The translations under genes and the position numbers were made by a program. This document shows, one piece after another, positions 38,423 through 48,888 of a stretch of 64,000 nt of DNA (its first letter is position 1; each line of letters opens with the position of its first letter). The notes below the pieces were generated by a model. That model was not told the DNA's origin. It saw only the letters and a list, made by a program, of their open reading frames with translations, and ran no database searches. This stretch comes from Defluviitaleaceae bacterium (GTDB taxonomy: Bacteria > Bacillota > Clostridia > Lachnospirales > WRAX01): positions 1-64,000 of the forward strand of contig WRAX01000009.1 in assembly GCA_009779935.1 (NCBI GenBank). The letters are read 5' to 3'.

Positions 38423-39607
38423 TTAAAACTTTTTTAGGGTTTCGCCTAAAATTTGTATTCCCTTCTCCAAAAGCTCATCTGACGGGGATGAGAAGTTTAT
38501 GCGGAAAAATGGAGATTTGCGGGTTGGATCCACCCCAAAGGATGAACCCTGGATAACGCCAACGCCGTCCGTTAGGGCTTGCTTGCAGAACGCCGATGTA
38601 TCCACATCATCAGGCAGTTGCACATAAACATACAAGCCGCCTTCGGGTTTTACATAGCTTACACGCCCGCCCATATATTTATCAATACAATCACAGGCAA
38701 GTTGTAGCCGTCTTTTATAAATGGCGCAAATATCAGCAAGCTGCTGCTCCATTGTAAAATCTTCCATAAACTTATGCACAATAATTTGCGGTAGGGAGGG
38801 GGAATGCACATCACTGACCTGTTTAGCGGCGGCAAGCTTTGCCATGTAATTTTTGTGCGCCATAAGGTATCCCACCCGCAGGCCGGGGGAAATTGTTTTG
38901 GAAAAAGAGCCTGCATAAAGCACGATACCATCAGTGTCAAAAGACTTTATATTGGGTATGCTTTCACCAAAATAGCGCAGGTATCCGTAAGGGTCGTCTT
39001 CCAAAATCAAGGTGTTATATTTTTTTGCCAATTCATATATCTTTTTGCGTTTTTCCAGGCTTGTGGTCCATCCTGTTGGGTTTTGGAAATTGGGTATGGT
39101 GTAGATAAAGCGTGCGTTTTTATTGGTTTGCAGGGCATGCTCCAATTCTTCCATACACATGCCGTCATGTTCCATATCTACACCCACCAAATCCACGCCA
39201 TAGGATTGGAAAGCGGACAAAGACCCGACAAAGCTGGGATTTTCGCTGATAACCACATCGCCCTCATTGCAAAAAACTTTTGTTATAAGCTCAATACCCT
39301 GCGTTGCCCCTGATGTGATTATTAAATCATCATCAACACCGCCCATGTTGTCGTTTTGCTTCAAGTGGGCAGTTAATTTTTCACGTAGCGGCGGGTAGCC
39401 CTCGGTGGGGGCATATAACAAGGTCGTGGGGATGGACATTTGCAAGGCTTCTGCGGAATATTTTGCAATGGCTTCTTGCGGGATGGCATCTGCCCCCGGG
39501 TTGCCTGCCGCAAATGCGATGGCCTTACCCGGGCCGCAATGCTTCAAAATTTCGTAAACTGATGCGGGCGCAACCGATTCTACACGTTTAGAAAATGGCT
39601 GGTTCAT
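38423..39607 (-). CDS. PLP-dependent aminotransferase class I/II (2-aminoadipate transaminase/MocR-like catalytic domain)
   Basis: AFAAGNPGADAIPQEAIAKY, YTIPNFQNPTGWTTS, LYAGSFSKTISPGLRVGY. Confidence 0.9.
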   Translation of the reverse strand: MNQPFSKRVESVAPASVYEILKHCGPGKAIAFAAGNPGADAIPQEAIAKYSAEALQMSIPTTLLYAPTEGYPPLREKLTAHLKQNDNMGGVDDDLIITSGATQGIELITKVFCNEGDVVISENPSFVGSLSAFQSYGVDLVGVDMEHDGMCMEELEHALQTNKNARFIYTIPNFQNPTGWTTSLEKRKKIYELAKKYNTLILEDDPYGYLRYFGESIPNIKSFDTDGIVLYAGSFSKTISPGLRVGYLMAHKNYMAKLAAAKQVSDVHSPSLPQIIVHKFMEDFTMEQQLADICAIYKRRLQLACDCIDKYMGGRVSYVKPEGGLYVYVQLPDDVDTSAFCKQALTDGVGVIQGSSFGVDPTRKSPFFRINFSSPSDELLEKGIQILGETLKKF

Positions 39608-39634
39608 TGGGATTCCTCCTTGGTGTGGTGGGGA

Positions 39635-42103
39635 TTATTTTATGGTCAGTTGGTTTTTTGTGATACTAACTTCTATGGTTTTGCCGTTGTGCTCGGTATT
39701 TGCGGCAAACCTGTCAAGATATGTGCCGCTTTCCTTCAAAATTAACTTTGTGCCCTTTTGCGCCGCCATGTTTATGTGCATTGCTGCCACACCGCATTCT
39801 TTTATAAGGGCGGCGGGTTGGTGGATGATGATTGTGTCGGCTGACGCAATGGCATCTATTAATTTTTGGTCAACAGTTGCTACGGCAGGTATGGCTTTGA
39901 TGCCGAAGGTGCCTTTTTCGCATAACAAGCCACCCTCCGCCGGTGATACTTGCAAAACCTGGCCATTGTGGGTTTTTATCACCACAGGGCAAGCGAGGGA
40001 GCAGTTGGGGCAATTGGCTTCCAAGGTGCCATCTTCGTTAAGGGGTACTTGTTTATCAAGGTTTGTGCGTGCCATTAGCGCACCTGTGGGGCAAAGGTGG
40101 GCACACATGCCGCAACTGATACAGTCACTTTCCGCCAGCGGCCTTGCGAGGGCGGGGGACACCACAGCGTCATAACCCCTGTTTACCAGCCCCAAAGCAC
40201 CTGCGCCCACAACCTGGTCACACACCCTTACGCATTGGCCGCACAAGATGCATTTGGACGGGTCGTAATAAATATTGGGGTGCTGGGTGCGTTCCTTGGC
40301 CGGCGGGGCAATTTTGAACTTTTCCGCCTTCATTTCGTAGTCGTTGGAGTATTTTAGTAATTTGCATCCAAAATAATCAGCACAGCCGCATTCAAGGCAA
40401 CGCTGGGCTTCTGCTTTAATATTTTCGGGGCAGAAGGGTAGGTTTACAGGCTCAAAATCCTTACGTCGCACATCCGGTGTACGATGGGGGATTTTCATAC
40501 GTTCGATTTTGTCCACATGGGCAAAATCCTCTGCTTTTACAGCATCTTTTACCAAAAACGGACGGTGGGGGTCAAGGGGCTCTCCCTTAAAAAATTTGTC
40601 AATGGAGACTGCTGCCTTTTGGGCATCCCCAATGGCTTTTATGGCTATGGCATTGCCTTTACCTGTCACATCACCAATGGCAAAAACACCCTTTAAGTTT
40701 GTGGTAAAACAAGTATCTGTATAGCAGTTTTCGGAGATTTGCACATGGCCGCTGCGGGTTAGGTTGAGTCCGCCAAAGCCGCCCAAATTCACTTGTTGCC
40801 CAATGGCTATAATTACCACATCAACTTCCAGCACTTCTTTGGCACCTTGCACAATCACGGGGCTTCTGCGTCCTTTGTCATCTGCATCGCCAAGTTCCAT
40901 AATTTGCAGGTTTATGGCGCAAACCTTGCCCCCATTGCCAACAATGGCCATGGGGTTTACCAAAAATTTGAAGTTTACACCTTCTTCTTCAGCTTCCACA
41001 ATTTCAATATTTTGGGCGGGCATCTCCTCCCTTGTGCGGCGGTAGATATTGTAAACTTCGCCGCCAAGGCGCACAGCGGTGCGGCAAGCATCCATGGCGG
41101 TGTTTCCGCCACCCACAACTGCAACACGTTTGCCTGTAAAATCGGGGGCATTGCCCTGCGCCGCATCCCTTAAAAAGTCGATGCCGCCAAGCACGCCATC
41201 CAAATCTTCGCCGGGGCAGCCCAGCGGTGTGGCTTTCCACGCACCAGCGGCAATAACCACCCCGTCAAAGTCTTTTTGCAAATCATCAAAGCACATGTCC
41301 ACGCCAATTTTTATATTATTACGAAACTCCACCCCCATTTTTTGGATTGGGGCAATTTCTGCATCCAAAACCGCTTTTGGCAGGCGATATTCCGGGATGC
41401 CATAGCGCAACATGCCGCCCATGTGGGGCATTGCCTCAAAAATGGTGGCTTTGTGCCCTAAACGGCGCAAAAAGTAGCCCATGGACAGTCCACCGGGTCC
41501 GCCGCCAATTATGGCTACGCTTTTGCCTGTGCCTGCACCAACTTCGGGTGTATAAGCGACCCCGGCTGCCAAATTACGGTCTGCAATAAATTCTTTAATA
41601 CTACCAATTGCGATAGGTTCTTCCACCAGCTCACGGCGGCAGGCATCCTCGCAAGGGCGGGGGCAAACCCGCCCAATGCTGGCAGGTAGCGGCACTTTAT
41701 CCTTGGTTAGCTTCAAAGCCTCTTCAAACAGCCCATTGGCAGCAAGGCCTACATAACCTTGGCAATCGGTTTCTGCCGGGCAGGCACGCTGGCAGGGCGG
41801 GCGGCAGTCCCCCCTATGGTTGCTTAGCATTAGGTCAAGAGCCGCCTTGCGGTTGGCATCCACCCGCTGGGAGCGGGTAAAAACCACCATACCATTCGCC
41901 GCCGCTGTGGAGCAGGCTCGCATAAGGCGGGGTGCGCCTTCCACCTCCACCGTGCAAATGCCGCAGGATGCGTAAACATCCAAAAGCGGGCTGTGGCAAA
42001 GGGTTGGTATTTCTATACCTACTTGCTGGGCAAGCTCTAAAATGGTTTGCCCTTGTTGCCCTTCAGCAGTTTTTCCATCTATTTTCAATACAATTTTTTC
42101 CAC
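39635..42103 (-). CDS. Multidomain Fe-S flavoprotein: [2Fe-2S] ferredoxin + GltD/NfnB-like FAD/NAD(P) module + 2[4Fe-4S] + partial NuoG/molybdopterin-type 4Fe-4S domain (StnC-like)
   Basis: CHSPLLDVYASCGICTVEVEGAPRLMRAC; IIGGGPGGLSMGYFLRRLGH; VAVVGGGNTAMDACRTAVRLG; CILCGQCVRVCDQ..CISCGMCAHLCPTGAL; CPNCSLACPVVIKTHNGQVLQVSP. GTG start. Confidence 0.88.
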   Translation of the reverse strand: MEKIVLKIDGKTAEGQQGQTILELAQQVGIEIPTLCHSPLLDVYASCGICTVEVEGAPRLMRACSTAAANGMVVFTRSQRVDANRKAALDLMLSNHRGDCRPPCQRACPAETDCQGYVGLAANGLFEEALKLTKDKVPLPASIGRVCPRPCEDACRRELVEEPIAIGSIKEFIADRNLAAGVAYTPEVGAGTGKSVAIIGGGPGGLSMGYFLRRLGHKATIFEAMPHMGGMLRYGIPEYRLPKAVLDAEIAPIQKMGVEFRNNIKIGVDMCFDDLQKDFDGVVIAAGAWKATPLGCPGEDLDGVLGGIDFLRDAAQGNAPDFTGKRVAVVGGGNTAMDACRTAVRLGGEVYNIYRRTREEMPAQNIEIVEAEEEGVNFKFLVNPMAIVGNGGKVCAINLQIMELGDADDKGRRSPVIVQGAKEVLEVDVVIIAIGQQVNLGGFGGLNLTRSGHVQISENCYTDTCFTTNLKGVFAIGDVTGKGNAIAIKAIGDAQKAAVSIDKFFKGEPLDPHRPFLVKDAVKAEDFAHVDKIERMKIPHRTPDVRRKDFEPVNLPFCPENIKAEAQRCLECGCADYFGCKLLKYSNDYEMKAEKFKIAPPAKERTQHPNIYYDPSKCILCGQCVRVCDQVVGAGALGLVNRGYDAVVSPALARPLAESDCISCGMCAHLCPTGALMARTNLDKQVPLNEDGTLEANCPNCSLACPVVIKTHNGQVLQVSPAEGGLLCEKGTFGIKAIPAVATVDQKLIDAIASADTIIIHQPAALIKECGVAAMHINMAAQKGTKLILKESGTYLDRFAANTEHNGKTIEVSITKNQLTIK

Positions 42104-42114
42104 CTAGTAACCTC

Positions 42115-43851
42115 CTATATTACAACCACTGCATCAACAGGGCAAATATCCACGCAAATGCCGCACTTGATGCATTCTTCCACACCAATACCATGCACGC
42201 CACGGTCTTGATTATACACAATTGCCCCTGTCGGGCAGTTTGCGTGGCATAATGTGCAACCAATGCACTTGTTTTGCACGATGGTATAGTTTAACAAAGC
42301 CTTGCAACTGCCAGCCGTACACTTTTTGTTTATAATATGGTCCTCATACTCATTACGGAAATATTTTATGGTGGTTAGTACGGGATTTGGTGCGGTTTGC
42401 CCCAATCCGCAAAGGGAGCCTTCGCTGACGATTTTTGCAAGCTCTTCCAGTTTCTCGATATCACCTTTTTGCCCTTGCCCGTTACAAATACGTTGTAAAA
42501 TATCCAGCATACGTTTTGTGCCAATGCGGCAATGGGTGCATTTTCCGCAGCTTTCCTTACAGGTAAAGTCGAGGAAAAACCTTGCCATGTCAACCATGCA
42601 GGCGGTTTCATCCAGCACCACCATGCCGCCGCTGCCCATAATTGCGCCCGTTGCGGCTAATGACTTGTAATCGATAATGGTATCATCCATATGGGCGGGG
42701 ATACAACCGCCGCTGGGGCCGCCCATTTGCACAGCCTTAAACGCCTTGCCGTCTTTAATGCCGCCGCCAAGGTCGAAAATAACATTATGCAGGGTTGCGC
42801 CCATGGGTACCTCTACCAGGCCGCCATTGTTTATTTTGCCGGCCAGCGCAAAAACCTTTGTTCCTTTGCTGTTTTCCGTACCCATTGCCGCAAAAGCCCC
42901 GCCGCCCCTGCGCAAAATCCATGGCACATTTGCCAGTGTTTCCACATTATTAATGTTGCTGGGTTTGCCCTTATAACCCTTTTGGGCAGGAAATGGCGGT
43001 TTAAGCCGTGGCATGCCCCGCTCCCCTTCAAGGGAGGCGATAAGGGCGGTTTCTTCACCACAAACAAATGCGCCTGCGCCTGCTTTTATGCGAATTTCGA
43101 AGCCAAAGCCTGCCCCGAAGATATTTTTGCCAAGAAAGCCCCTTTCACGAGCCTGCTCCAATGCGATTTCCAGCCGCTGAATGGCAAGGGGATATTCGGC
43201 ACGCACATAAACAATGCCCTCGGCACAACCCATGGCAAATGCGCCAATCATCATACCCTCAATAAGCCCGTGGGGGTCCCCTTCGATGATGGCTCTGTCC
43301 ATAAACGCTCCGGGGTCACCCTCGTCAGCATTGCAAATTATGTACTTAATGTCACCGGGATTGTTGCGGCAGGCATTCCACTTAAACCAAGTGGGAAAAC
43401 CTGCACCGCCACGGCCGGCCAGTCCGGAGGTTTTAATCTCGTCAATAACCGCTTTGGGTGCCATGGTGGTAATGGTTTTTTTGGCGGCTTCGTAACCTTG
43501 TGCCGCCAAGTAATCATCAATACACTCCGGGTTAATTTTGCCGCAGTTTGCCAGCGCAATCCGTTGCTGGCTGTTCAAGATTTTGTTGTCTTTATCGCTA
43601 ATTAAAAAAGCTTTGGCATTGTTTTGCTCTCCCTTTGCCATTTTGGCAAGTTCGGCAGCGGCCGTCATGTCGACTTTTACATACATTCGGGCTACGCCAT
43701 CGGCACCCAATGTTTCCACGATGGGCTCTAAAAAGCACATTCCATTACAACCCACAGGGTGCACATCCAGCCCTTGTTGGGTAAAAAAATCAAAAACCTC
43801 ACCGGCACCCGCCGCATTGCCACAACTGCCCCGTCCAACTAATATTTTCAC
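42115..43851 (-). CDS. NuoF-like NADH-binding FMN/Fe-S subunit with N-terminal thioredoxin-like [2Fe-2S] and C-terminal 2[4Fe-4S] domains (StnB/HydB-like)
   Basis: GLAGRGGAGFPTWFKW, ESCGKCTHCRIGTKRMLDIL, CIGCTLCHANCPTGAI..CIKCGICVDICPVDAV. GTG start overlapping the upstream stop. Confidence 0.92.
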   Translation of the reverse strand: MKILVGRGSCGNAAGAGEVFDFFTQQGLDVHPVGCNGMCFLEPIVETLGADGVARMYVKVDMTAAAELAKMAKGEQNNAKAFLISDKDNKILNSQQRIALANCGKINPECIDDYLAAQGYEAAKKTITTMAPKAVIDEIKTSGLAGRGGAGFPTWFKWNACRNNPGDIKYIICNADEGDPGAFMDRAIIEGDPHGLIEGMMIGAFAMGCAEGIVYVRAEYPLAIQRLEIALEQARERGFLGKNIFGAGFGFEIRIKAGAGAFVCGEETALIASLEGERGMPRLKPPFPAQKGYKGKPSNINNVETLANVPWILRRGGGAFAAMGTENSKGTKVFALAGKINNGGLVEVPMGATLHNVIFDLGGGIKDGKAFKAVQMGGPSGGCIPAHMDDTIIDYKSLAATGAIMGSGGMVVLDETACMVDMARFFLDFTCKESCGKCTHCRIGTKRMLDILQRICNGQGQKGDIEKLEELAKIVSEGSLCGLGQTAPNPVLTTIKYFRNEYEDHIINKKCTAGSCKALLNYTIVQNKCIGCTLCHANCPTGAIVYNQDRGVHGIGVEECIKCGICVDICPVDAVVVI

Positions 43852-44312
43852 TGGCTTGCCTCCTTAATTGCTTCTAAATCATCCACAACCTTTTTCTTGC
43901 AAAGCCCGCCAAATGCCCTATTGCCCACCATCATAACGGGGGCAAGGGAACAACAACCAAGGCATGCCATGTTATTGTAGGTAAACAGTCCATCATCGGA
44001 AATTTCCCCTTCTTCCACGCCTAAATGGGCTTTAATGGCATCTTCTACTGCACCCGAGCCGTTTACATGGCAGGCGGTACCTTGGCACAGCATTACCAAA
44101 TTTTTACCAATGGGCTTGGTACGGAATTGGGCGTAAAAAGTGGCAACGCCAAGCACCTTGCCGGCCGCCAGCCCCATGCCCTGGCCTATATATTCAATAA
44201 CCTCCATGGGCAGGTATCCAAAAATCTCCTGTGCTTGCTGTAAAACGCTGATAAGCTGGCTTTCATCACGGCCTGTTGCTGTTAAAATTGGGTCTAATAA
44301 TTTTAAGTCCAT
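43848..44312 (-). CDS. NuoE-like thioredoxin-fold [2Fe-2S] subunit (StnA/HydC-like)
   Basis: LCQGTACHVNGSG ... NMACLGCCSLAPVMMVG. Confidence 0.93.
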   Translation of the reverse strand: MDLKLLDPILTATGRDESQLISVLQQAQEIFGYLPMEVIEYIGQGMGLAAGKVLGVATFYAQFRTKPIGKNLVMLCQGTACHVNGSGAVEDAIKAHLGVEEGEISDDGLFTYNNMACLGCCSLAPVMMVGNRAFGGLCKKKVVDDLEAIKEASQ

Positions 44313-44358
44313 ACTTTCACCTCGATAATTTGTTTGCTAAGGGGGGTATTGTTGGTGT

Positions 44359-47300
44359 TTACAAGCCCAGCTTTTCCTGCAAATCCGCAAGGATTTTTAG
44401 GGCTTGTCTAAATTCCAGCCTTTGTACGGCCGTGACAAGCTCCTCGGTTTCGGGTATTTCCGCCAGTTGCCCTACTATTTCGGTTGCATCAAAGCTGCGC
44501 TTTTTCAATAATTCCTCCAACCTACCAAAGACATCTTCTGCAAAGGCTTTGTCAAAGGGTTTTGGTGGTTTTTTCTCTTTCTTTGCTTCCTCAGGATAAT
44601 CCTTAGACAGCTTTGTTAGCACAAGCACCAGCTGGACGGAAAGGCGGCTCATAATTTCTGTGGGGTCGCCCCCTTCACGGAAGGTTTTTTCTGCCTGTGC
44701 GGCGGTAGCGGATAGGGCACCCTCTCCAATCAAAGCTGCTAAACCTTTCAGGGTGTGGGAAAGCCGCTCTGCCGTTTGGGTATCACCTGTGGAATGGGCA
44801 AAATTTATATCGCTTACAACATACTTTTGTCCTGCCAAAAAGTCTCTTGCAACCTTTTCCATAACCCCGGAGGAGCGCATATGGTTATCAAAGAAGCTTT
44901 CGATATCCTTGTTTTCAGCAGCGGCTGCGCCGTCATTGCGGGGGCTGTGCTTGGCCTTAACAAATTTATGCAAAATAGCGTTAAGGTGCGCTGTTTGGAT
45001 GGGCTTGGACAAAAAGCCGTCAAAGCCGCTTTTCAAAAACTCATCCGCCTGCCCAACCAGCGCATTAGCGGTAAGTGCTACGATTGGCCGGATATAACCC
45101 ATTTCACGGATTTTTGCGGTGGCTTCCATCCCTGTCATTTCAGGCATCATCTGATCCATAAAAATAACATCGTAAATATTGCCGTCTGCCACCCTATCAA
45201 TTGCCATTTTTCCGCTTGTGCAGGTATCTACGCTGATGCTGTACAGATCCAAAAGCCCCTTTGCCACGTAAATGTTGGCATCCACATCATCCACCACAAG
45301 CACACGGCCGCCGGGCATGGGTTCGGGCTTAAAAGCAAGCCTTTTGGCAGTAGATGCTGCGCTGGTGGAAAAGTTTTTAAGGGAATTGGATGTGGCTTTG
45401 CCCAAAGTTTGGGCAGAAGCTATCATCTGCGGCAAAACAATTACCACGCTGGTGCCGCTGCCCACATCACTGCTAACAGCTATTGTGCCATTCATGCGGG
45501 CCAATAGCCCGTGGGTGATGGACATACCAAGCCCCGTACCCACATCAAAAGTATCATTTCTGCTGTGGAAGCGGATGTAGTCATCAAACAGGGCTTGTAG
45601 CTGGCTCTCACTCATACCCCTTCCTGTATCTTCTACTGTGATAACTAAGTTGACAAAGCCTGCCAAATCGCCGTTTTCCACCCGCACACTTAGGTTTACC
45701 CTTCCTGCATCCGTATACTTAAAGGCGTTGGATAACACATTGTTCATAACCTGTTTAATGCGCAATTCGTCACCTTTTAACAAGGCAGGTACATTTTCAT
45801 CAATATCCACAACAAAGTCCAGCCGCTTACTGCCCAGATAGGCAAGGTTAAGCTGGGCAACATCACTAAACAGGCTGGCGGAGTCATATTCCCCGTCGGC
45901 AATGTCCATTTTGCCTGCCTCGATTTTAGAAAGATCCAAAATATCGTTTACAATACCCAAAAGGGCACTGGCAGAGCTGTATATTTTGGAAAAAGCCTCA
46001 TCTAACTGTGGGGACAGGTCTTTGCTGTGCATTTGTATTTCTGCAATACCCAGCACCGCTGTTAAAGGCGTGCGAATTTCGTGGCTCATCCTTGCCAAAA
46101 ATTTGCTTTTTGCCATGCTGTTTTCTTGGGCAATGTCCACTAATTGCTGTTTTTCCATCATTTCCCGTACGGCAGAAACATCTTGCACATAAGCGGTGAT
46201 AAGGCGTTTGTCCTTCATATCAAAACGCACTAAGGTGATGCGTACAGGCACAAAGTGGCCCTTTGGATGCATCAGCTCCCAATCAAATTCTTCATGCCCA
46301 CCTTCAAGGGTGGATTTAAGGATTTTTTCAAGCACATCTGCGCCCCGTGCAGCAAAAACTTCAGGGGATTTTTGCAGGGTTTCCTCTTTGGAAGAATACC
46401 CAAGCAAAACAGTTGCCGCATTATTACAATCAACAATTTCAAAGCTTTCGCTTACAAGAAAGCAGGCGATGGGGTTGCCGTTTAGCATCACATTGCTGCG
46501 TTCTTCCGCCAAGCGCAAATCCTGCACGCTTTCGTTTACCGTGTCCAGTAGTTGATTAACTGACAAAACCATGGCAAGGGAGCTGCCCCCAAACGGACCT
46601 GCATCAATACGCCTATGTACATCCCCATCTGCATGGCTGGTAACTACTTGGCTAATTTTGTCAACTACATTGGCGAGCGTGGCAACAATCTCCTTAAACA
46701 ACTGGGAAATTTCGTCAGCTTCTTCCGTTTCTAAAACATGGCGAAAATCCCCGTGCATCACCATGGATGCACTTTCCCTAATTCGTTTCATTTTTCCGTC
46801 AAAACGCCTTACTGCCAAATAAGCCAAAAGCGAAGCCACAAGAAATGCAAACACAAAAGTAATAACGCTGGCAACCAAAGAAGCGGCAGAATATCGCTCT
46901 ATGTTGTCTGCTACCACATCTTGGCTAAGGTCATGCAGCCTGCGCAACACACCCAGCATAATCTCAGCAGATTCGGTATAGTCAATATCGCTTTGTTGCA
47001 GGGTCATGTTGCTGTTAAGGAAAAAGTTGTCAGCAAAATTTTTATAAGTGTCCCGTGCATAACCCATTACTGTGGACATTACGTAAATACGCAAATCATT
47101 TTCTTGCTGGGGAAACAAAGGGTCGTTGGCAATGGAGTTTTTGTAAATTTCTGCCAGCCTGTTAAGGTTGTTGTAAGATGCGGTAAGGCGATTTTCAAAA
47201 CTACTCCACAAGGCTGCGTCGGCGGTTTCCAGCCACGTAGGGCTCAAAAACGAATTGGCTAAAATACGCCGCATTTCAGTAAATTCCTGATGAAATTCCA

Positions 47301-48741
47301 GCACCACTTCCGAGTGTAGCAGGGCAAAGTCTATATTATATTGGTTAAGTCTTCTTATGTTGGCTGCTAAAATAGCATTGGAGCCAATTTGTGCTCCAAA
47401 AATAAGGATAATTGCACCAAAGGAAGCATACAGGCTGACCTTTATACCTAAACTTTGGATTTTTGTGACAAGGGCAGATGCGCCCCTTTTGTCGTGGGTG
47501 ACGCCCCGCCTAAATTTCAAAATTGAGCCTGTAACGCCAACCAAAAACATAAAGATGGTAAAAGAAAGGGATAAATTGCGTAAGGCTTGATAACTTTGGT
47601 AAACAGACTGGGCTGTGTAGTTGGTTCGCTGGTTAACCATTTCACGCAACTCCGCCCTAAGGGCGTTCATTGGGAAACCAATCTCCACAAAAGCCTGTCC
47701 AAAAACCCGCTCCACAAGCACATCTGTGTTCACGCCGGCAATGCGTTCCTGCATAACACTTAGCTCCAAGTTTCGCAGGGTAGCATGTCTGTTTACGCTG
47801 TCCACAAGGATTTTCATTTCACTATCGGGAGCCCCGGATAACACAAAAACGTCCAAAGCGTGGCTTGCAATGCCCCGCTCCAATTCTCGGTGATAGGCTT
47901 GCCAATAAATCTCCCCTTGCGTTACTACAAACATGCGGGAAATCCTTGTAAGGGTTTCTGTGCTGCGTCCCAAGTCATAAACGGCGGAAATTAGGGTATG
48001 CCTATCATTAAGTGCCTCACGTGCCTCTTGACAACGCTGTGCAGCTCCGGTTACAAAAATAAGGTTTGCCACGGAAACCCCAAGAAGAGCAACTGCGAGA
48101 ACCCTAATAAGATTAGATATGCGCAGGCTGAATGCTATTAGCACGCTAAATAAAACCGCCGCCAAAAGTGCGATGGAAAAAGCGATGCACAAGCCTGCAA
48201 ATATGTCTGTGTACCGTAGTGCGGTTTCACGTGGCTCTGTGGTGCGGTTGTATACCATACTTAAAAGCTCTTCAATTTTCGGGCCAAGGGGGGTGCCAAG
48301 ATATGCAAATTCCCTGCTATGGGCAAGGTTTATTGCGGCTTCATAGTCACCCTGAAAGCGCAGGCGAAAAACTTCCGAAGAAATTTCATCCATCAAAGCT
48401 TGGCGGCGAAAAAACTCCTCTAACAGCTCAATTTCCCGTTCCGGGGCATTAAAGCTGTTAAATGCATCAATGGTTTTCTTTTGCCAATCCGTCTCTAAAA
48501 TTTCATGGTAGGCGGTGTACTGTAAATTGTTTCCCGTAACTGCCACTACACGCATTAGGCGGGTTTTTGAAACGGAAGCTGCACTAAGTTCCTGTAAAGC
48601 TACGGAAAGGGTGTGCTTTTCATCTAAATATTGCCGTGCCTGTCCTGAAAAATGGTCAGCCATCAAAAAAGATGCAGCAACCAAAGCCGCCAAAACAGCA
48701 AATGCCAAAGTTATATATTTTGTAGGTTTTGATATTTTCAT
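44359..48741 (-). CDS. Hybrid sensor histidine kinase (multiple TM/sensor modules, HAMP-like, PAS, HisKA, HATPase, receiver, HPt)
   Basis: MSHEIRTPLTAVLGIAEI (H-box), GTGLGMSITHGLL (G-box), VDDVDANIYVAKGLL...VIFMDQMMPEMTGMEA (receiver), LSHTLKGLAALIG (HPt). Confidence 0.93.
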   Translation of the reverse strand: MKISKPTKYITLAFAVLAALVAASFLMADHFSGQARQYLDEKHTLSVALQELSAASVSKTRLMRVVAVTGNNLQYTAYHEILETDWQKKTIDAFNSFNAPEREIELLEEFFRRQALMDEISSEVFRLRFQGDYEAAINLAHSREFAYLGTPLGPKIEELLSMVYNRTTEPRETALRYTDIFAGLCIAFSIALLAAVLFSVLIAFSLRISNLIRVLAVALLGVSVANLIFVTGAAQRCQEAREALNDRHTLISAVYDLGRSTETLTRISRMFVVTQGEIYWQAYHRELERGIASHALDVFVLSGAPDSEMKILVDSVNRHATLRNLELSVMQERIAGVNTDVLVERVFGQAFVEIGFPMNALRAELREMVNQRTNYTAQSVYQSYQALRNLSLSFTIFMFLVGVTGSILKFRRGVTHDKRGASALVTKIQSLGIKVSLYASFGAIILIFGAQIGSNAILAANIRRLNQYNIDFALLHSEVVLEFHQEFTEMRRILANSFLSPTWLETADAALWSSFENRLTASYNNLNRLAEIYKNSIANDPLFPQQENDLRIYVMSTVMGYARDTYKNFADNFFLNSNMTLQQSDIDYTESAEIMLGVLRRLHDLSQDVVADNIERYSAASLVASVITFVFAFLVASLLAYLAVRRFDGKMKRIRESASMVMHGDFRHVLETEEADEISQLFKEIVATLANVVDKISQVVTSHADGDVHRRIDAGPFGGSSLAMVLSVNQLLDTVNESVQDLRLAEERSNVMLNGNPIACFLVSESFEIVDCNNAATVLLGYSSKEETLQKSPEVFAARGADVLEKILKSTLEGGHEEFDWELMHPKGHFVPVRITLVRFDMKDKRLITAYVQDVSAVREMMEKQQLVDIAQENSMAKSKFLARMSHEIRTPLTAVLGIAEIQMHSKDLSPQLDEAFSKIYSSASALLGIVNDILDLSKIEAGKMDIADGEYDSASLFSDVAQLNLAYLGSKRLDFVVDIDENVPALLKGDELRIKQVMNNVLSNAFKYTDAGRVNLSVRVENGDLAGFVNLVITVEDTGRGMSESQLQALFDDYIRFHSRNDTFDVGTGLGMSITHGLLARMNGTIAVSSDVGSGTSVVIVLPQMIASAQTLGKATSNSLKNFSTSAASTAKRLAFKPEPMPGGRVLVVDDVDANIYVAKGLLDLYSISVDTCTSGKMAIDRVADGNIYDVIFMDQMMPEMTGMEATAKIREMGYIRPIVALTANALVGQADEFLKSGFDGFLSKPIQTAHLNAILHKFVKAKHSPRNDGAAAAENKDIESFFDNHMRSSGVMEKVARDFLAGQKYVVSDINFAHSTGDTQTAERLSHTLKGLAALIGEGALSATAAQAEKTFREGGDPTEIMSRLSVQLVLVLTKLSKDYPEEAKKEKKPPKPFDKAFAEDVFGRLEELLKKRSFDATEIVGQLAEIPETEELVTAVQRLEFRQALKILADLQEKLGL

Positions 48742-48859
48742 AGCTGCACCTCCAAAGCACTGGCGGGGTTTGCCCACACCTTTTAACTATACCTAAATTA
48801 TTAGAAAAAGTCAATATCCAAGTTTAGTTAAATTTTTTTGAATTTTTTTGAAAAAAGTG

Positions 48860-48888
48860 TTGACATTCGTGCATGCTTGTGCTATGAT
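48860..48888 (+). promoter_or_regulatory. Consensus SigA promoter
   Basis: TTGACA (48860-48865), 17-nt spacer, TATGAT (48883-48888). Confidence 0.85.

Noticed and set aside
42691-43605. 304-aa plus-strand ORF
   Set aside because: Antisense to the NuoF-like gene; Cys/His-rich translation is an artefact of the opposite strand.
44755-45507. 250-aa plus-strand ORF
   Set aside because: Antisense to receiver/HATPase domains of the histidine kinase.
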